A stretch of DNA of 64,000 bases from Planococcus versutus (lineage in GTDB: Bacteria > Bacillota > Bacilli > Bacillales_A > Planococcaceae): the NCBI RefSeq assembly GCF_001186155.3, contig NZ_CP016540.2, forward strand, positions 310,001 to 374,000, read 5' to 3'. A program made the translations under genes and the position numbers. The first letter of the stretch is position 1, and the number at the start of each line of letters is the position of its first letter. Under the pieces are notes generated by a model. It was not told the DNA's origin. It ran no database searches and saw nothing but the letters and a program-made list of their open reading frames with translations. This document shows, in pieces, positions 44,901-52,971 of the stretch.

Positions 44901-44990
44901 GTACAAGAACTAAAAGCTGCGATTCCTGCCATATTACAAGTTGAAAAATCCAAAGAAGGATATAGCCGTACAAAGTTTTTGATCAAATAA
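41898..44990 (+). CDS. sbcC: Exonuclease SbcCD, ATPase subunit C
   Basis: Rad50-type SMC ATPase, 1030 residues. Walker A GSTGSGKT at 35-42, long Gln/Glu/Lys-rich coiled coils on both sides of a zinc hook CPVCG (Cys520 and Cys523), then signature MSGGEKFNASLCLALG and Walker B MFIDEGFGSLD near the C-terminus. The hook joins two complexes; ATP drives the SbcD nuclease. ATGA-coupled to sbcD, with GAGGTG as ribosome site. Length is typical. No terminator is evident right after it. Confidence 0.96.
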   Translation: MRPLKLKMTAFGPYKNTEEIDFADLQGNQLFVISGSTGSGKTTIFDGICFALYGAASGSDRSESRILRSDFADDKTHTAVEMEFEIHGKKYRVLRQMSHVKKGNKSPTGERYEFFELTAEGEKPAVERQIVSEINRRIEEIVGLTQNQFSQIVMLPQGEFRKLLTSETDNKEEILRKIFKTEPYKLISERLKQKKDEAEKSVVREQQNLSIYIQRISDSLPSRDSELFEVLSREHRNINQVLKGLETEIFYYKEKINEDDEKYEKAYQLHKDKLNAYHEAKKWNDRFSELHTKQKQLQQLEQRQSEYAEKEKALQAAERASYIASIETTFDELRKDEIEKSNELERAILQQEKAEQAKISAEKMFQAQEQLQDDREQLSEKLVYLKKLLPVIQELSDKENNVINLKKTVNYSETQFKKTEKALGIQKNEKQQLDENIAVLQDVLDSSEETQQKLSIATEKHRVLCDYVLVEQQVQQQRAIEKENKVKFEEMATSYHQLEAQWFANQAYVLAGQLHDGKACPVCGSIEHPGADLTNIENVVTKEQVESTKFSFDRVDGEFRNASAKLRTLQEQLENKTSELAKHELQVNRAEEDVTLFEQTKKQLIEKVRQQQAHKLELRKWQEQLTSCVKKVEEVEKSKEEASKQLQQHSSAFQTAKAVFENELAAVPEELRELAVLQEQLQQASAQKKKLEQNWKNAQEQFQQSKEQSIRAGVSVQHAQDTAKEIEQKRKKAQLQFTAALAQSSFDSEQAYQQAKMTEAVFVSLKKEMIEFNQMRHTLTQQVYELEEILREQSVKDLSQSEEELAKLKAIYETAFSERTRSHDYEKIGNKLSQSIQGVVESALEAEEKFNQIADLHNMIRGQNELKISFERYLQIEYLEQIILSANERLKNLSNGQFYLIRSDRQESRGKQSGLGLDVYDAYTGQTRDVKTMSGGEKFNASLCLALGMADVIQSFQGNVSIDTMFIDEGFGSLDEESLNKSIETLIDLQKSGRMIGVISHVQELKAAIPAILQVEKSKEGYSRTKFLIK

Positions 44991-45125
44991 AGAATAAAAT
45001 CAAGGTTGGTCGTGTTTAACGTATTCGTGAAAAGTGAATGGTAAAGTAACAAAGTGACTTTCAGCAGGTTCGAGACAATCGCCTCATTCTCGTGGATATT
45101 AACGAAAAGCAAAGGAGTTTAGCGC

Positions 45126-45338
45126 ATGAAAAATTTTAGTTTTAAAGGACGAATTATCTATTTTAGTGCCATTGCGCTAGTCAGCCTGGCTTTCTTTGTG
45201 TTGCAACTGACAGCTGTGATGCAAGGATCTGACGGCCTAGGCTCAATCATTCTCGTGATTTTATGGGCGCTAATGGCATTGTTTGGTATAACGGGTATTT
45301 TATTTGCTGTGAAAAACCGAAACCGTCTTCCAAAATGA
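45126..45338 (+). CDS. Small two-helix membrane protein, hypothetical
   Basis: 70 residues with two hydrophobic helices (about 11-30 and 38-60) and a basic C-terminus. AAAGGAG lies before the ATG. No family recognised. Its stop codon is in the loop of the terminator that follows. Confidence 0.7.
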   Translation: MKNFSFKGRIIYFSAIALVSLAFFVLQLTAVMQGSDGLGSIILVILWALMALFGITGILFAVKNRNRLPK

Positions 45339-45352
45339 CGGTTTCGGTTTTA
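45312..45352 (+). terminator. Terminator overlapping the small membrane protein gene end
   Basis: 14-bp stem AAACCGAAACCGTC / GACGGTTTCGGTTT followed by TTAT. The first arm is coding. Confidence 0.82.
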
Positions 45353-45427
45353 TATTTTAGAAGTAAAAGAGCTTACAAGAGATATGATAAAATCAGAAGA
45401 TAATACAAAGAAGCAGGAGGGCGCAAA

Positions 45428-46696
45428 ATGAGTAAGAAATTAACGCCACAAGAAGTTATTGATTTAATCGATATAAAAGCAGATATTATTATTCCAATTG
45501 CCAATGGCGAACCTATCAAACTACTGGATATATTAGAAGAGCATGCAGCGCAATTAGATGGAGTGAGAATTCATCAAATGCTTGCATTGCACTCACGTTC
45601 ATATATTCAAGGCGAAATTGCTCAATTAAAACACGTCTCGTATTTTTTAAGTGGTGCGACACGCAAAGTATATCAACAAGCAAAGATGGAGCTCATTCCG
45701 AACAATTTCCACGAAGTGCCACGCTTGCTTCAAAAAACGACGAAGATGTCGATGATTTTGACAGTGGCATCATCGATGGATGAACATGGGTATTTCACTT
45801 TAGGAACACAAGCTGACTATATTGCTGAATTTATAGGGAAAGTTCCGTTTATTCTAGAAGTAAATGAAAACATGCCACGGACATTTGGCCAGAATCAAAT
45901 TCATGTTAGCCAAATTTCAGGGTACGTAGAACATCATGCTGCTCTTACAGAAGAAAAAGTCCCAGGAGTTAACGATAAAGATTTATTGATCGCCTCTAAC
46001 ATTATTCAAGATATTCAAGATGGTGATACATTGCAAATTGGAATTGGCTCAGTACCAAATGCCGTAATAAGCATGCTAAAAGATCACCGTCATTTAGGGA
46101 TTCACACAGAAATGTTGCCAGATGGAGTAGCGGATCTAGTAGCTGCAGGTGCCGTAGATGGCACGCGAAAATTCACAAACCCAGGAAAAATCGTTGCAAC
46201 TTTCGCTTTTGGCTCTAAAAATCTATACAATTTTATTAACAACAATCCAGCAGTTGAATTTTTACCGGTTAGCGTTGTGAACGATCCGCGAGAAATTGCA
46301 AAAGAAAAAAACATTGTATCCATCAACTCCACGACAGAAGTAGATGTATTTGGTCAATGTGCATCGGAAACTGTAGGAGGCAAATATTATTCATCTAGCG
46401 GTGGACAAGTTGATTTTGCACGAGGTGTACGATTTGCCGAAAATGGCAAAGGCTATATTTGCATGCCGTCTACTGCCAAAGACGACACATTATCACGTAT
46501 CAAACTACAGCTTGCTCCAGGTTCGATTGTAACAACTGGTAAAAATGACGTAGACAATATTGTTACAGAATACGGAGTAGCTCGTTTACACGGCGTTTCT
46601 ATTTCAGAAAGAGCAAAGCGCTTAGCTGCAATTGCACATCCAAAATTCCGTGACGAATTATTGTTTGATGCTAAAAAACAAGGCTTGTTAATTTAA
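45428..46696 (+). CDS. Acetyl-CoA hydrolase/transferase family protein (CoA-transferase)
   Basis: 422 residues of the class I CoA-transferase type related to succinyl-CoA:acetate and 4-hydroxybutyrate CoA-transferases. The catalytic Glu is Glu304 in NSTTEVDVFGQ; the oxyanion region is GIGSVPNAV, and the C-terminal part has SSSGGQVDFARG and VTEYGVARL. It moves CoA between short-chain acids. AGGAGG before the ATG. Single gene, terminator behind. The acid specificity is not clear. Confidence 0.9.
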   Translation: MSKKLTPQEVIDLIDIKADIIIPIANGEPIKLLDILEEHAAQLDGVRIHQMLALHSRSYIQGEIAQLKHVSYFLSGATRKVYQQAKMELIPNNFHEVPRLLQKTTKMSMILTVASSMDEHGYFTLGTQADYIAEFIGKVPFILEVNENMPRTFGQNQIHVSQISGYVEHHAALTEEKVPGVNDKDLLIASNIIQDIQDGDTLQIGIGSVPNAVISMLKDHRHLGIHTEMLPDGVADLVAAGAVDGTRKFTNPGKIVATFAFGSKNLYNFINNNPAVEFLPVSVVNDPREIAKEKNIVSINSTTEVDVFGQCASETVGGKYYSSSGGQVDFARGVRFAENGKGYICMPSTAKDDTLSRIKLQLAPGSIVTTGKNDVDNIVTEYGVARLHGVSISERAKRLAAIAHPKFRDELLFDAKKQGLLI

Positions 46697-46702
46697 TAAA
46701 AC

Positions 46703-46737
46703 CAAAAGTTGTTTTCTTTTGAAAACGACTTTTTTTA
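46703..46737 (+). terminator. Terminator after the CoA-transferase gene
   Basis: Stem AAAAGTTGTTTTC / GAAAACGACTTTT (one G-T pair), loop TTTT, T run. Confidence 0.88.
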
Positions 46738-46752
46738 TTTTGAATACGAAAC

Positions 46753-46768
46753 ACTTGTCTTTACAAGT
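46753..46768 (+). promoter_or_regulatory. Candidate operator of the MarR/MFS pair
   Basis: Perfect palindrome ACTTGT-CTTT-ACAAGT, 52-67 nt before the MarR start codon. A second, partial dyad TTACTTAGGTAA lies at 46788-46799. The size and place fit MarR self-control. Confidence 0.45.
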
Positions 46769-46820
46769 CTATCGTTCAAGAATATACTTACTTAGGTAAA
46801 TACTTTAGAGGGTGAAGCGC

Positions 46821-47255
46821 ATGAAAAAATTATTGTTCCACGAAGTCCATCAAAAATCTCGTTTATCTATTAAAGAAGTAAACGAAGCGTTAAAAGCCTT
46901 TGGGTTATATAGTTCGCAATGGTCGATACTTTTTTGTTTAAAGCAGTTTGGTTCAATGACACAAAAAGAGATTTGGCAATATTTGAGTGTTGAAGCACCA
47001 ACTATTACAAGAACAATTGCTCGTCTAGAAGACAGTGGATGGATTTGTCGGCAAGAAGGCAAAGACAAACGACAACGAATAGTGTATCTGTCGCATTTTG
47101 CAGAACAAAAGATGCCTGAAATCGAATACAAAATTCAACAAGTAGAAAGAGCCTTAGTTTCAGGTCTGACAGATACAGAACAAGAGCAGTTGCTCGTTTT
47201 GTTGAAAAAAATAACAGCAACAAAATTTACAGTAGAGGATGGAATGAATGGCTGA
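46821..47255 (+). CDS. MarR family transcriptional regulator
   Basis: 144 residues, winged helix. The recognition part reads MTQKEIWQYLSVEAPTITRTIARLEDSGWI, wing CRQEGKDKRQRIVYLS, with helices for the dimer at both ends. ATG at 46821 is 8-9 nt from GAGGG; a GTG at 46812 overlaps the ribosome site. It overlaps the MFS gene by 8 nt, so it most likely represses that exporter and itself. Confidence 0.9.
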   Translation: MKKLLFHEVHQKSRLSIKEVNEALKAFGLYSSQWSILFCLKQFGSMTQKEIWQYLSVEAPTITRTIARLEDSGWICRQEGKDKRQRIVYLSHFAEQKMPEIEYKIQQVERALVSGLTDTEQEQLLVLLKKITATKFTVEDGMNG

Positions 47256-48420
47256 AAAAAGACCCATTTGGACAAGAAGCTTTATTACTATATCAATAAG
47301 TACATTTTTTATATTTGTTGTTTTTTATGCGTTGCTCACGTATACACCGCTGTATGTAATAAACGATTTAGGTGGCACAGCAACAGATGGAGGACTAGCG
47401 GTAACTGTATTCTTGCTGTCTGCGATCGTTATGCGTTTTTTTGCAGGAATGATTTTAGAGAAATTCGGAAAGAAAAGAATTTTAATGATTTCTCTTTTCT
47501 GGTTTGCGGTTAGTACCATACTGTATATATTTGTTGGCAGTTTTGCTGTGCTGCTAATGCTGCGTTTTTTCCACGGCATTTGGTTTAGCTTGTTGACCAC
47601 AGTAGCAGGAGCCATTGCTGCAGATATTATTCCGCCAGAACGGCGTGGTGAAGGCTTAGGGTATTATGGCATCGCGATGAATCTTGCCGTTGTGGTCGGC
47701 CCTTTTATTGCGTTGAGTTTGCAGCAGTATGTATCAGCGCAAACAATTTTTATCATTTTAGCAATAATTATGGTGATCGGATTCTTTTGTGCGTTAGTCG
47801 TTAAAGTGGATGAAACGCAATTTACGAAACAAGAAAAGCATAAATTGTCGATAAGTGATTTTTTAGAGAAAAAAACGGTACCTATTGCAACAGTTGGGTT
47901 TTTAATTTCGTTTGCATATGCAAGCATCATCACGTTCATTTCAATTTATGCCGAATCACTGGGATTGATCAAAGCTGCTAGTTTCTTCTTTGTCGTGTAC
48001 GCTATTGCGATGTTAGTCGTTCGTCCAATATCTGGCAGGTTGTTTGATACCATTGGTCCAAAAGTTGTCATTATTCCTTCGATCATTATCTTTGGAATAG
48101 GACTGATTTCATTAAGCTTTACAGAATCTTCTTGGATGTTGTTACTGTCAGGAGCGCTCGTTGGTCTTGGATATGGGACGTTGCTTCCAAGTTTCCAAAG
48201 TTTAGCTATACAAGCTGCAGATAAACACCGTAGCGGATACGCCACAGGAACTTTTTTCGCTTTTTATGATAGCGGAATCGCAGTTGGATCTGTATTGCTC
48301 GGGTTAATCGCAGGGATCGCGGGGTATTCAAATCTCTACCTAATGCTTGGTATATTCGTTATCCTCACGGTTTTTTATTATATGTGGATTGCATCCAAAC
48401 AACAAAAGCAGGCAAATTAA
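47248..48420 (+). CDS. MFS transporter (drug-export type)
   Basis: 390 residues and 12 membrane helices, with the loop 2-3 motif (RFFAGMILEKFGKKRIL, a form of GxLaDrxGrkxxl) and VVGPFIALSLQQY in helix 5. Cognate to 12-helix multidrug or small-molecule exporters such as YfiS/YwoG-like members. Translationally coupled to the MarR gene; its substrate is probably the MarR ligand. Terminator after the stop. Confidence 0.88.
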   Translation: MAEKRPIWTRSFITISISTFFIFVVFYALLTYTPLYVINDLGGTATDGGLAVTVFLLSAIVMRFFAGMILEKFGKKRILMISLFWFAVSTILYIFVGSFAVLLMLRFFHGIWFSLLTTVAGAIAADIIPPERRGEGLGYYGIAMNLAVVVGPFIALSLQQYVSAQTIFIILAIIMVIGFFCALVVKVDETQFTKQEKHKLSISDFLEKKTVPIATVGFLISFAYASIITFISIYAESLGLIKAASFFFVVYAIAMLVVRPISGRLFDTIGPKVVIIPSIIIFGIGLISLSFTESSWMLLLSGALVGLGYGTLLPSFQSLAIQAADKHRSGYATGTFFAFYDSGIAVGSVLLGLIAGIAGYSNLYLMLGIFVILTVFYYMWIASKQQKQAN

Positions 48421-48456
48421 AAAGGAATGCACAGTAAATTTGTGCATTCCTTTTTA
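48419..48456. terminator. Bidirectional terminator
   Basis: Perfect 15-bp stem AAAAAGGAATGCACA / TGTGCATTCCTTTTT, between the converging MFS and hydratase genes. Confidence 0.92.
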
Positions 48457-49230
48457 ATGGACTGTTAAAGTAACAGAGCCGATCTCGCCATAGCTCGCTT
48501 CATAAATGCCTTTTTCTAAAGTTTTCGGCAAAATAAATGTACCTGAAGAAATGGCCATGCCTTTTTCGATCGATAGTCCGTGGCTAGCTAGCTCTTCGAC
48601 TATCCATTTAACGGCGTTGACCGGATGATCTAACACTTCGGAAGAATCGTTGGCAGCAATTTCTGTACCGTCTAATGTTAATTTCCCAGGCAACTTTTCC
48701 AATTGTTCGTAACGAATATGATCTTTCGGTACGCCTATCACAATTTTTCCAGCGACAGCACTATCAGCAATCACTTGCTCTAAAGTGATTTTCGGGAACC
48801 AATCTTCAAAACGCGAATCTGGTACTTCGATGCCTGGAGCTACCAGCGTTTTTTCCAGAAGTTGATGAACATCATCGTTAATGGACAACTCTTCTTTCGC
48901 AATAAAAATCAATTCCATTTCAATTAATGGAGAAGACATAGAGTCTAATTGAATCTGCCCATCTGATAAAGCTGGAGTAGTAAGAGCGCCATATAAAGGA
49001 GTTTTTGATTTGAAAAGATCTTGTGTTTCTTTACTCGTTAAGCTAATTTTATAGCCTTCCAATTGTTCTCCATCCTGTATTTTCTTTGCAGTAACAGCGT
49101 GTTGAATTGAGTAAGCTTGAGATTTTTCTAAAGAAACAGGTATTTCTTCTTTCGAAATAGGCTGTCTTTTTTTATAAGCCTCGTATAAAATCGTCATCAT
49201 TTTTATTTGAGATGTATCTAATTGTTTCAT
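48454..49230 (-). CDS. 2-keto-4-pentenoate hydratase family protein (MhpD/FAH fold)
   Basis: 258 residues. MhpD family features: YSIQHAVTAKKIQDGEQLEGYKISL, PLIEMELIFIAKEE (metal Glu pair), APGIEVPDSRFEDW, and SSGTFILPK. The family adds water to 2-hydroxydienoates in aromatic meta-cleavage, or decarboxylates the tautomer. No other catechol genes are in the window, so the real substrate is uncertain. ATG at 49230 is 8 nt from AAAGGAG; the frame extends to 49266. Confidence 0.82.
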   Translation of the reverse strand: MKQLDTSQIKMMTILYEAYKKRQPISKEEIPVSLEKSQAYSIQHAVTAKKIQDGEQLEGYKISLTSKETQDLFKSKTPLYGALTTPALSDGQIQLDSMSSPLIEMELIFIAKEELSINDDVHQLLEKTLVAPGIEVPDSRFEDWFPKITLEQVIADSAVAGKIVIGVPKDHIRYEQLEKLPGKLTLDGTEIAANDSSEVLDHPVNAVKWIVEELASHGLSIEKGMAISSGTFILPKTLEKGIYEASYGEIGSVTLTVH

Positions 49231-49302
49231 TGGTAAGCTCCTTTCCTGCACTGTCATCTCTAGCATATCATTTTAACGATATATTTTGAATGTTTTGTGG
49301 AT

Positions 49303-49950
49303 TTACAATACATAAAAATAAACAGATAAGAAGTGACAAAGACTTCCGAAAAGAATGAAAAGGTGAAAAATTTCATGAAAGCCTAAGTATTTAGACGACA
49401 GAAAATTGGGTTTTATTCCGTAAATGACACCACCAACGGTATAAGAAACGCCACCTGCAACAAGTAAAAGCAGACCTGTTAAAGAAAGGCTATCTGCTAA
49501 AGGCACGACTGCGAAAATGATAATCCAGCCCATTGTGATGTAAATGGCTGTAGATAACCATCTCGGAGAATGAAACCAGACCATTTTAAAGAAGATGCCA
49601 CTTAGTCCGAGAACTGCTACGAGAGAAAACAAGGTCCAACCAAGCGTTCCACCGAGTGCAATCAAACAAAATGGTGCGTAAGAGCCTGCGATTAACCCGA
49701 AAATCATCGAGTGATCGAGTTTTCGCAAAAAGGCAATAATAGGCGGCTGAGAAATAGCTGAATGGTAAATGGTAGAGGCGGTATACAACAAGATCAAGCT
49801 AATACCAAAAATAGAAACGGCGGCTACATGCAAAGCAGGTTCATTAGCGTATGCTGTTTTAATGACCATAGCTAACAAGGCTAGTAGAGATAAAATAGCA
49901 CCTGCTAAATGGGATAAAGCATTAAATGGTTCACGAATGTATGTTGTCAT
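49303..49950 (-). CDS. trhA: Hemolysin III family membrane protein (TrhA/YplQ type)
   Basis: 215 residues, seven membrane helices, PAQR fold. Conserved: REPFNALSHLAGAIL, ASTIYHS, RKLDHSMIFGLIAGSYAPF, and HEIFHLFILFGSLCHF with the metal-site His and Asp residues. Family members have been tied to membrane homeostasis; the hemolysin name is historic. AGGAG lies about 10 nt before the ATG. Confidence 0.92.
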   Translation of the reverse strand: MTTYIREPFNALSHLAGAILSLLALLAMVIKTAYANEPALHVAAVSIFGISLILLYTASTIYHSAISQPPIIAFLRKLDHSMIFGLIAGSYAPFCLIALGGTLGWTLFSLVAVLGLSGIFFKMVWFHSPRWLSTAIYITMGWIIIFAVVPLADSLSLTGLLLLVAGGVSYTVGGVIYGIKPNFLSSKYLGFHEIFHLFILFGSLCHFLSVYFYVL

Positions 49951-50091
49951 ATAAAAAAGCTCCTCGCTTTATGTAGTTATTGAAACTACCTATAAAGATA
50001 CTTGTATTATTAAACAGAGTCAAGTTTGGAGAAAAACGAATGATGATGTAAAATAACTAGTATGAAATACCACAAGGAGCGTTGTGAATAC

Positions 50092-50667
50092 ATGGAAAAA
50101 GCAAATGAGCTTATTGGAGAAATGGCTTTTCATAATCAAGTTTTACCAGAAGACATTCCGAAAATCGACTTATATATCGACCAAGTAATTCAATTGTTTG
50201 AAACTAGTTTCGCTGATTCAAAACGACATCCAGATGAAAAAATTCTGACTAAAACCATGATCAATAATTATGCGAAAGGAAAATTGTTTTATCCAATTCA
50301 AAACAAGAAGTACAGTCGTAATCACATTATGTTGATCAGTTTGATTTATCAGATGAAAAGCGCGTTATCGATTAATGATGTAAAGCGAGTATTAGACGGC
50401 ATTAACGAAAAAGCAGAGCAAAAAGAAATCGACTTAGAGCAGTTTTACGAAAGTTACTTAGTTCTTCAACAAACCAATGCCGGAAGCTTTACAACCGAAC
50501 TAAAACGTCAAACACAACAAGCAGCAGACCAAGTAGAACAAGTTGAAGATTCCACGGAATTAGCACGTGTACTGCTAATTGCCTCACTCGTTCATACGAG
50601 CAATTTATACCGAAGAGTTGCTGAAAAATTAGTAGATGAGATGATGAAGAAAGGCGAGGAGGCATAA
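50092..50667 (+). CDS. DUF1836 domain-containing protein
   Basis: 191 residues. LTKTMINNYAKGKLFYPIQNKKYSRNHIMLISLIYQMKSALSINDVKRVL is the DUF1836 core, which looks like a MerR-type winged helix that reads a 'where to stop' signal without the usual wing; function is unknown. The ATG at 50092 has AAGGAG about 12 nt upstream, a little long; an ATG at 50062 has none. It shares TAATG with the next gene. Confidence 0.85.
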   Translation: MEKANELIGEMAFHNQVLPEDIPKIDLYIDQVIQLFETSFADSKRHPDEKILTKTMINNYAKGKLFYPIQNKKYSRNHIMLISLIYQMKSALSINDVKRVLDGINEKAEQKEIDLEQFYESYLVLQQTNAGSFTTELKRQTQQAADQVEQVEDSTELARVLLIASLVHTSNLYRRVAEKLVDEMMKKGEEA

Positions 50668-51131
50668 TGGTCACAATTTTAATTGATGCAGATGGCTGTC
50701 CAGTTGTAGCGCAAACGATTGAATTAGCGAAAGCCTATCAACTGCAAGTCGTTTTGATTTGTGATACGTCTCATGAAATGCACAGAGAAGGCGCAGAAAC
50801 CATCACTGTTTCTAAAGGCGCGGATGCTGTCGATTTTGTGCTAGTTAATCGAGTGAAAAAAGACGATATTGTTGTTACGCAAGATTATGGACTTGCCGCC
50901 ATGGTCCTTGCCAAAAGAGGAATTCCTCTTGATCAAAACGGGCGCGTTTATTCAGATGAAAACATAGAGCAATTGCTTCATGGTCGTCATGTAGCCAAAA
51001 AAATAAGACAAAGTGGAGGACGCATGAAAGGTCCTAAAAAACGACGAGCTGAAGACAATGAAAGTTTCCAAGCCGCTTTAACTGAATTGTTAAAACAGGT
51101 GAGTGAAAAAAAAGAAATGCCTGATACATAA
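50667..51131 (+). CDS. YaiI/YqxD family protein (UPF0178, DUF188)
   Basis: 154 residues. IDADGCPVV at the start, VSKGADAVDFVLVNRVKKDDIVVTQDYGLAAM and KGPKKRR: the UPF0178 family with a PIN-like Asp-rich fold, possibly a nuclease of unknown role. Starts inside the stop of the DUF1836 gene (TAATG), so the two are coupled. GGCGAGGAGG lies just upstream. Confidence 0.9.
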   Translation: MVTILIDADGCPVVAQTIELAKAYQLQVVLICDTSHEMHREGAETITVSKGADAVDFVLVNRVKKDDIVVTQDYGLAAMVLAKRGIPLDQNGRVYSDENIEQLLHGRHVAKKIRQSGGRMKGPKKRRAEDNESFQAALTELLKQVSEKKEMPDT

Positions 51132-51147
51132 AGCATCAGGCATTTCC
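51113..51147. terminator. Terminator after the DUF188 gene
   Basis: 11-bp stem AAATGCCTGAT / ATCAGGCATTT. The first arm overlaps the gene's end. It may also serve the converging SLH gene. Confidence 0.8.
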
Positions 51148-51162
51148 TTCGTATTTGAGGTG

Positions 51163-52257
51163 TTAAATGGTCCAACGATCATTAATAATCGCGATTAACA
51201 CCCAGTTCCCGCTACTGTTTTTCTCGAATACCATGTTAAGACTTTGCCAATCCATCTGGCTGTATTGTTCGGTGCCTGGATAATAGTATTCGACGATCAT
51301 AGCATCCGGATATAGCTGATGAATAAACTCTTGTGTCATCGGCTGACTTGTCCGTCCGTAGCGTTCTTTTTTAGTGTACGTTGCATTCATCAAGTAGTCA
51401 TCATAATACTCGGCTGGTGTCAAATTGATTTCAAAGCCACTACCGTCTTGATAGCCCCACATATAACTATCTGGGCTGCTCATAAAGCTGGTAAGTTGTG
51501 CTTTGCTGAATGTGACACCTTCACACCCCCCGCTGTATGGACAGAAAGTCAATCCATCTGACGAGCCAACATAAGTTGCGACGTCAGCAAAATCTTCGGC
51601 TTGTAGTTCTGCCAAAATTTTATTAGCGGTTGAAAGTAATTTCTGCTTTTCAGGAATAAAAGCAGGCTCGAGAGCGCGTGCTAAAAATGCAGCAAATTGA
51701 GCACGTGTTACCGGAATATCAGGACGGAATGTATTTCCTGGATAACCGCGTACAACGCCAAATTCCGCAAGTCTAGATACGGCATCAAAAGCAAAGTGTT
51801 TTTTTCTCATATCTTTAAATGTATTGTCTTTTGCTTCAGGAAAATAGAAAGCTCTATCAAGCATGGTAACCGTTTGAGCGCGAGTGACAGTCCATTCTGG
51901 ACGGAAATAATTGTTGGGGAAACCGATAATGATTTCCTTTTCGACAGCTGAAGCAATATAACCTGAAAACGGATACTTCGCGGGAACATCTCTAAAGCCT
52001 GTAGAGCGAGCGGTATCGTCTAAATTCAACGCTCTTCCAATCATGGCTACAGCATGGGCACGCGTAACAGGATTATCTGGTCGGAAGGTGCCATCGGGAT
52101 AGCCGTTGATGATTCCTTCTTCATACAAGTAAGCAATTTCAAAAGCAAACGGGTGATCTGCATACACGTCGTCAAACAAAACAATCGCTTTGGCGGGAGT
52201 TAAAAACGCACTGAACATCAGGATGGCAGCTGCAATTAAAGACACAATAGTCTTCAT
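51163..52257 (-). CDS. S-layer homology (SLH) domain surface protein
   Basis: 364 residues. Sec signal peptide with cleavage after PAKA (about residue 24). Three SLH repeats, about 28-75, 88-132 and 150-198, each with the core F-R-P-x-x-x-V-T-R-A (GTFRPDNPVTRAHAV, NYFRPEWTVTRAQTV, NTFRPDIPVTRAQFA), which anchor to pyruvylated cell-wall polymer. The C-terminal 160 residues have two Cys in CPYSGGC and a Tyr-rich NTF2-like look; function unknown. AGGGAGGG precedes the ATG. Confidence 0.93.
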   Translation of the reverse strand: MKTIVSLIAAAILMFSAFLTPAKAIVLFDDVYADHPFAFEIAYLYEEGIINGYPDGTFRPDNPVTRAHAVAMIGRALNLDDTARSTGFRDVPAKYPFSGYIASAVEKEIIIGFPNNYFRPEWTVTRAQTVTMLDRAFYFPEAKDNTFKDMRKKHFAFDAVSRLAEFGVVRGYPGNTFRPDIPVTRAQFAAFLARALEPAFIPEKQKLLSTANKILAELQAEDFADVATYVGSSDGLTFCPYSGGCEGVTFSKAQLTSFMSSPDSYMWGYQDGSGFEINLTPAEYYDDYLMNATYTKKERYGRTSQPMTQEFIHQLYPDAMIVEYYYPGTEQYSQMDWQSLNMVFEKNSSGNWVLIAIINDRWTI

Positions 52258-52408
52258 ATCAATCCCTCCCTTTTGATCTTATTCTACCATAAAATTTATA
52301 AAAAGTTAACAAAAATCTTTGCATAAAGTAATAAAATGAGTTTGCTTTATATTAAATGCTAAAAATCAAGAGAATGGGTAGTTGTTGCTGAAAATTTCAG
52401 TGTTTTTA

Positions 52409-52432
52409 GTTTAATTAGAGTTAATCGGGTAT
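52409..52432 (+). promoter_or_regulatory. Sigma-B promoter (consensus)
   Basis: GTTTAA, 12 nt, GGGTAT: both boxes fully match the general-stress sigma-B consensus. About 43 nt ahead of the start codon of the small protein at 52475. Confidence 0.8.
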
Positions 52433-52474
52433 ATAAAAAAGATGAAAGAATAATTATTTTTTGGAGGAATGGTT

Positions 52475-52756
52475 ATGAAAAAATCAATAATGAATACAGT
52501 GATTGGTAGTGCACTTGCAGCAGCTTCGGGTGTGTTTGTTTATCGAGCATACCAAGAAAGAAATACTGTGCGTGTAGAACCAGATATGGATATGCGCAAT
52601 AGCAGAGAAATAGATGAGCGTGAAAGTGTAGATGCACTAGATGATTCTGCTGAGAAAGGCTTATCTCAATTAGATTCTATTTACCGAGATGATTGGCAGG
52701 CTAATGGATTTCCGCAAACGCATAAAGAAATGCGAGAGCTTGAAGAAGACAAATAA
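52475..52756 (+). CDS. Small membrane-associated protein, probably sigma-B controlled
   Basis: 93 residues. An N-terminal hydrophobic segment (MNTVIGSALAAASGVFVY, about residues 5-23) is followed by a strongly acidic region with RNSREIDERESVDALDDSAEK. No family named; it looks like the small YtxH-type stress proteins in layout only. ATG at 52475 is 7 nt from TTGGAGGA. Perfect sigma-B promoter upstream and strong terminator downstream, so it is a single stress gene. Confidence 0.75.
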   Translation: MKKSIMNTVIGSALAAASGVFVYRAYQERNTVRVEPDMDMRNSREIDERESVDALDDSAEKGLSQLDSIYRDDWQANGFPQTHKEMRELEEDK

Positions 52757-52765
52757 AAAGCAACT

Positions 52766-52803
52766 AAAAGCGAAAGCAACGTAAAGTTGTTTTCGCTTTT
52801 TTA
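52766..52803 (+). terminator. Terminator after the small stress gene
   Basis: 15-bp stem AAAAGCGAAAGCAAC / GTTGTTTTCGCTTTT (one G-T pair), loop GTAAA, T run. Confidence 0.88.
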
Positions 52804-52842
52804 TGTCGAAATTAAAACAAAAGAAAAGTAGAAGTGAAAAAG

Positions 52843-52971
52843 TTGTGGATTAAAAAGATTTTTTTTAAATACATATCAGCTATGTTACTTCCTGTAATTA
52901 TTATATTTTTCTTTAAAAATGGATTGCGTTTTTTAACCTTTGTAGATGGTGTTAACCAATTGATAACGTAA
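52843..52971 (+). CDS. Possible small membrane peptide or decayed gene
   Basis: In the 364-nt gap after the small stress gene a 42-codon frame starting with TTG reads a protein-like hydrophobic string (start WIKKIFFKYISAMLLPVII, then FFFKNGLRFLTFVDGVNQLIT). The ribosome site is weak (AGAAGTG). Downstream to about 53035 other frames carry short membrane-like pieces (DLLKKFFYLVF). It may be a broken DUF3899-like gene or a real small peptide; evidence is thin. Confidence 0.3.
   Translation: MWIKKIFFKYISAMLLPVIIIFFFKNGLRFLTFVDGVNQLIT

Noticed and set aside
48454..49230. Aromatic meta-cleavage pathway
   Set aside because: Only the hydratase-type protein is present; no dioxygenase, dehydrogenase or decarboxylase genes are close.
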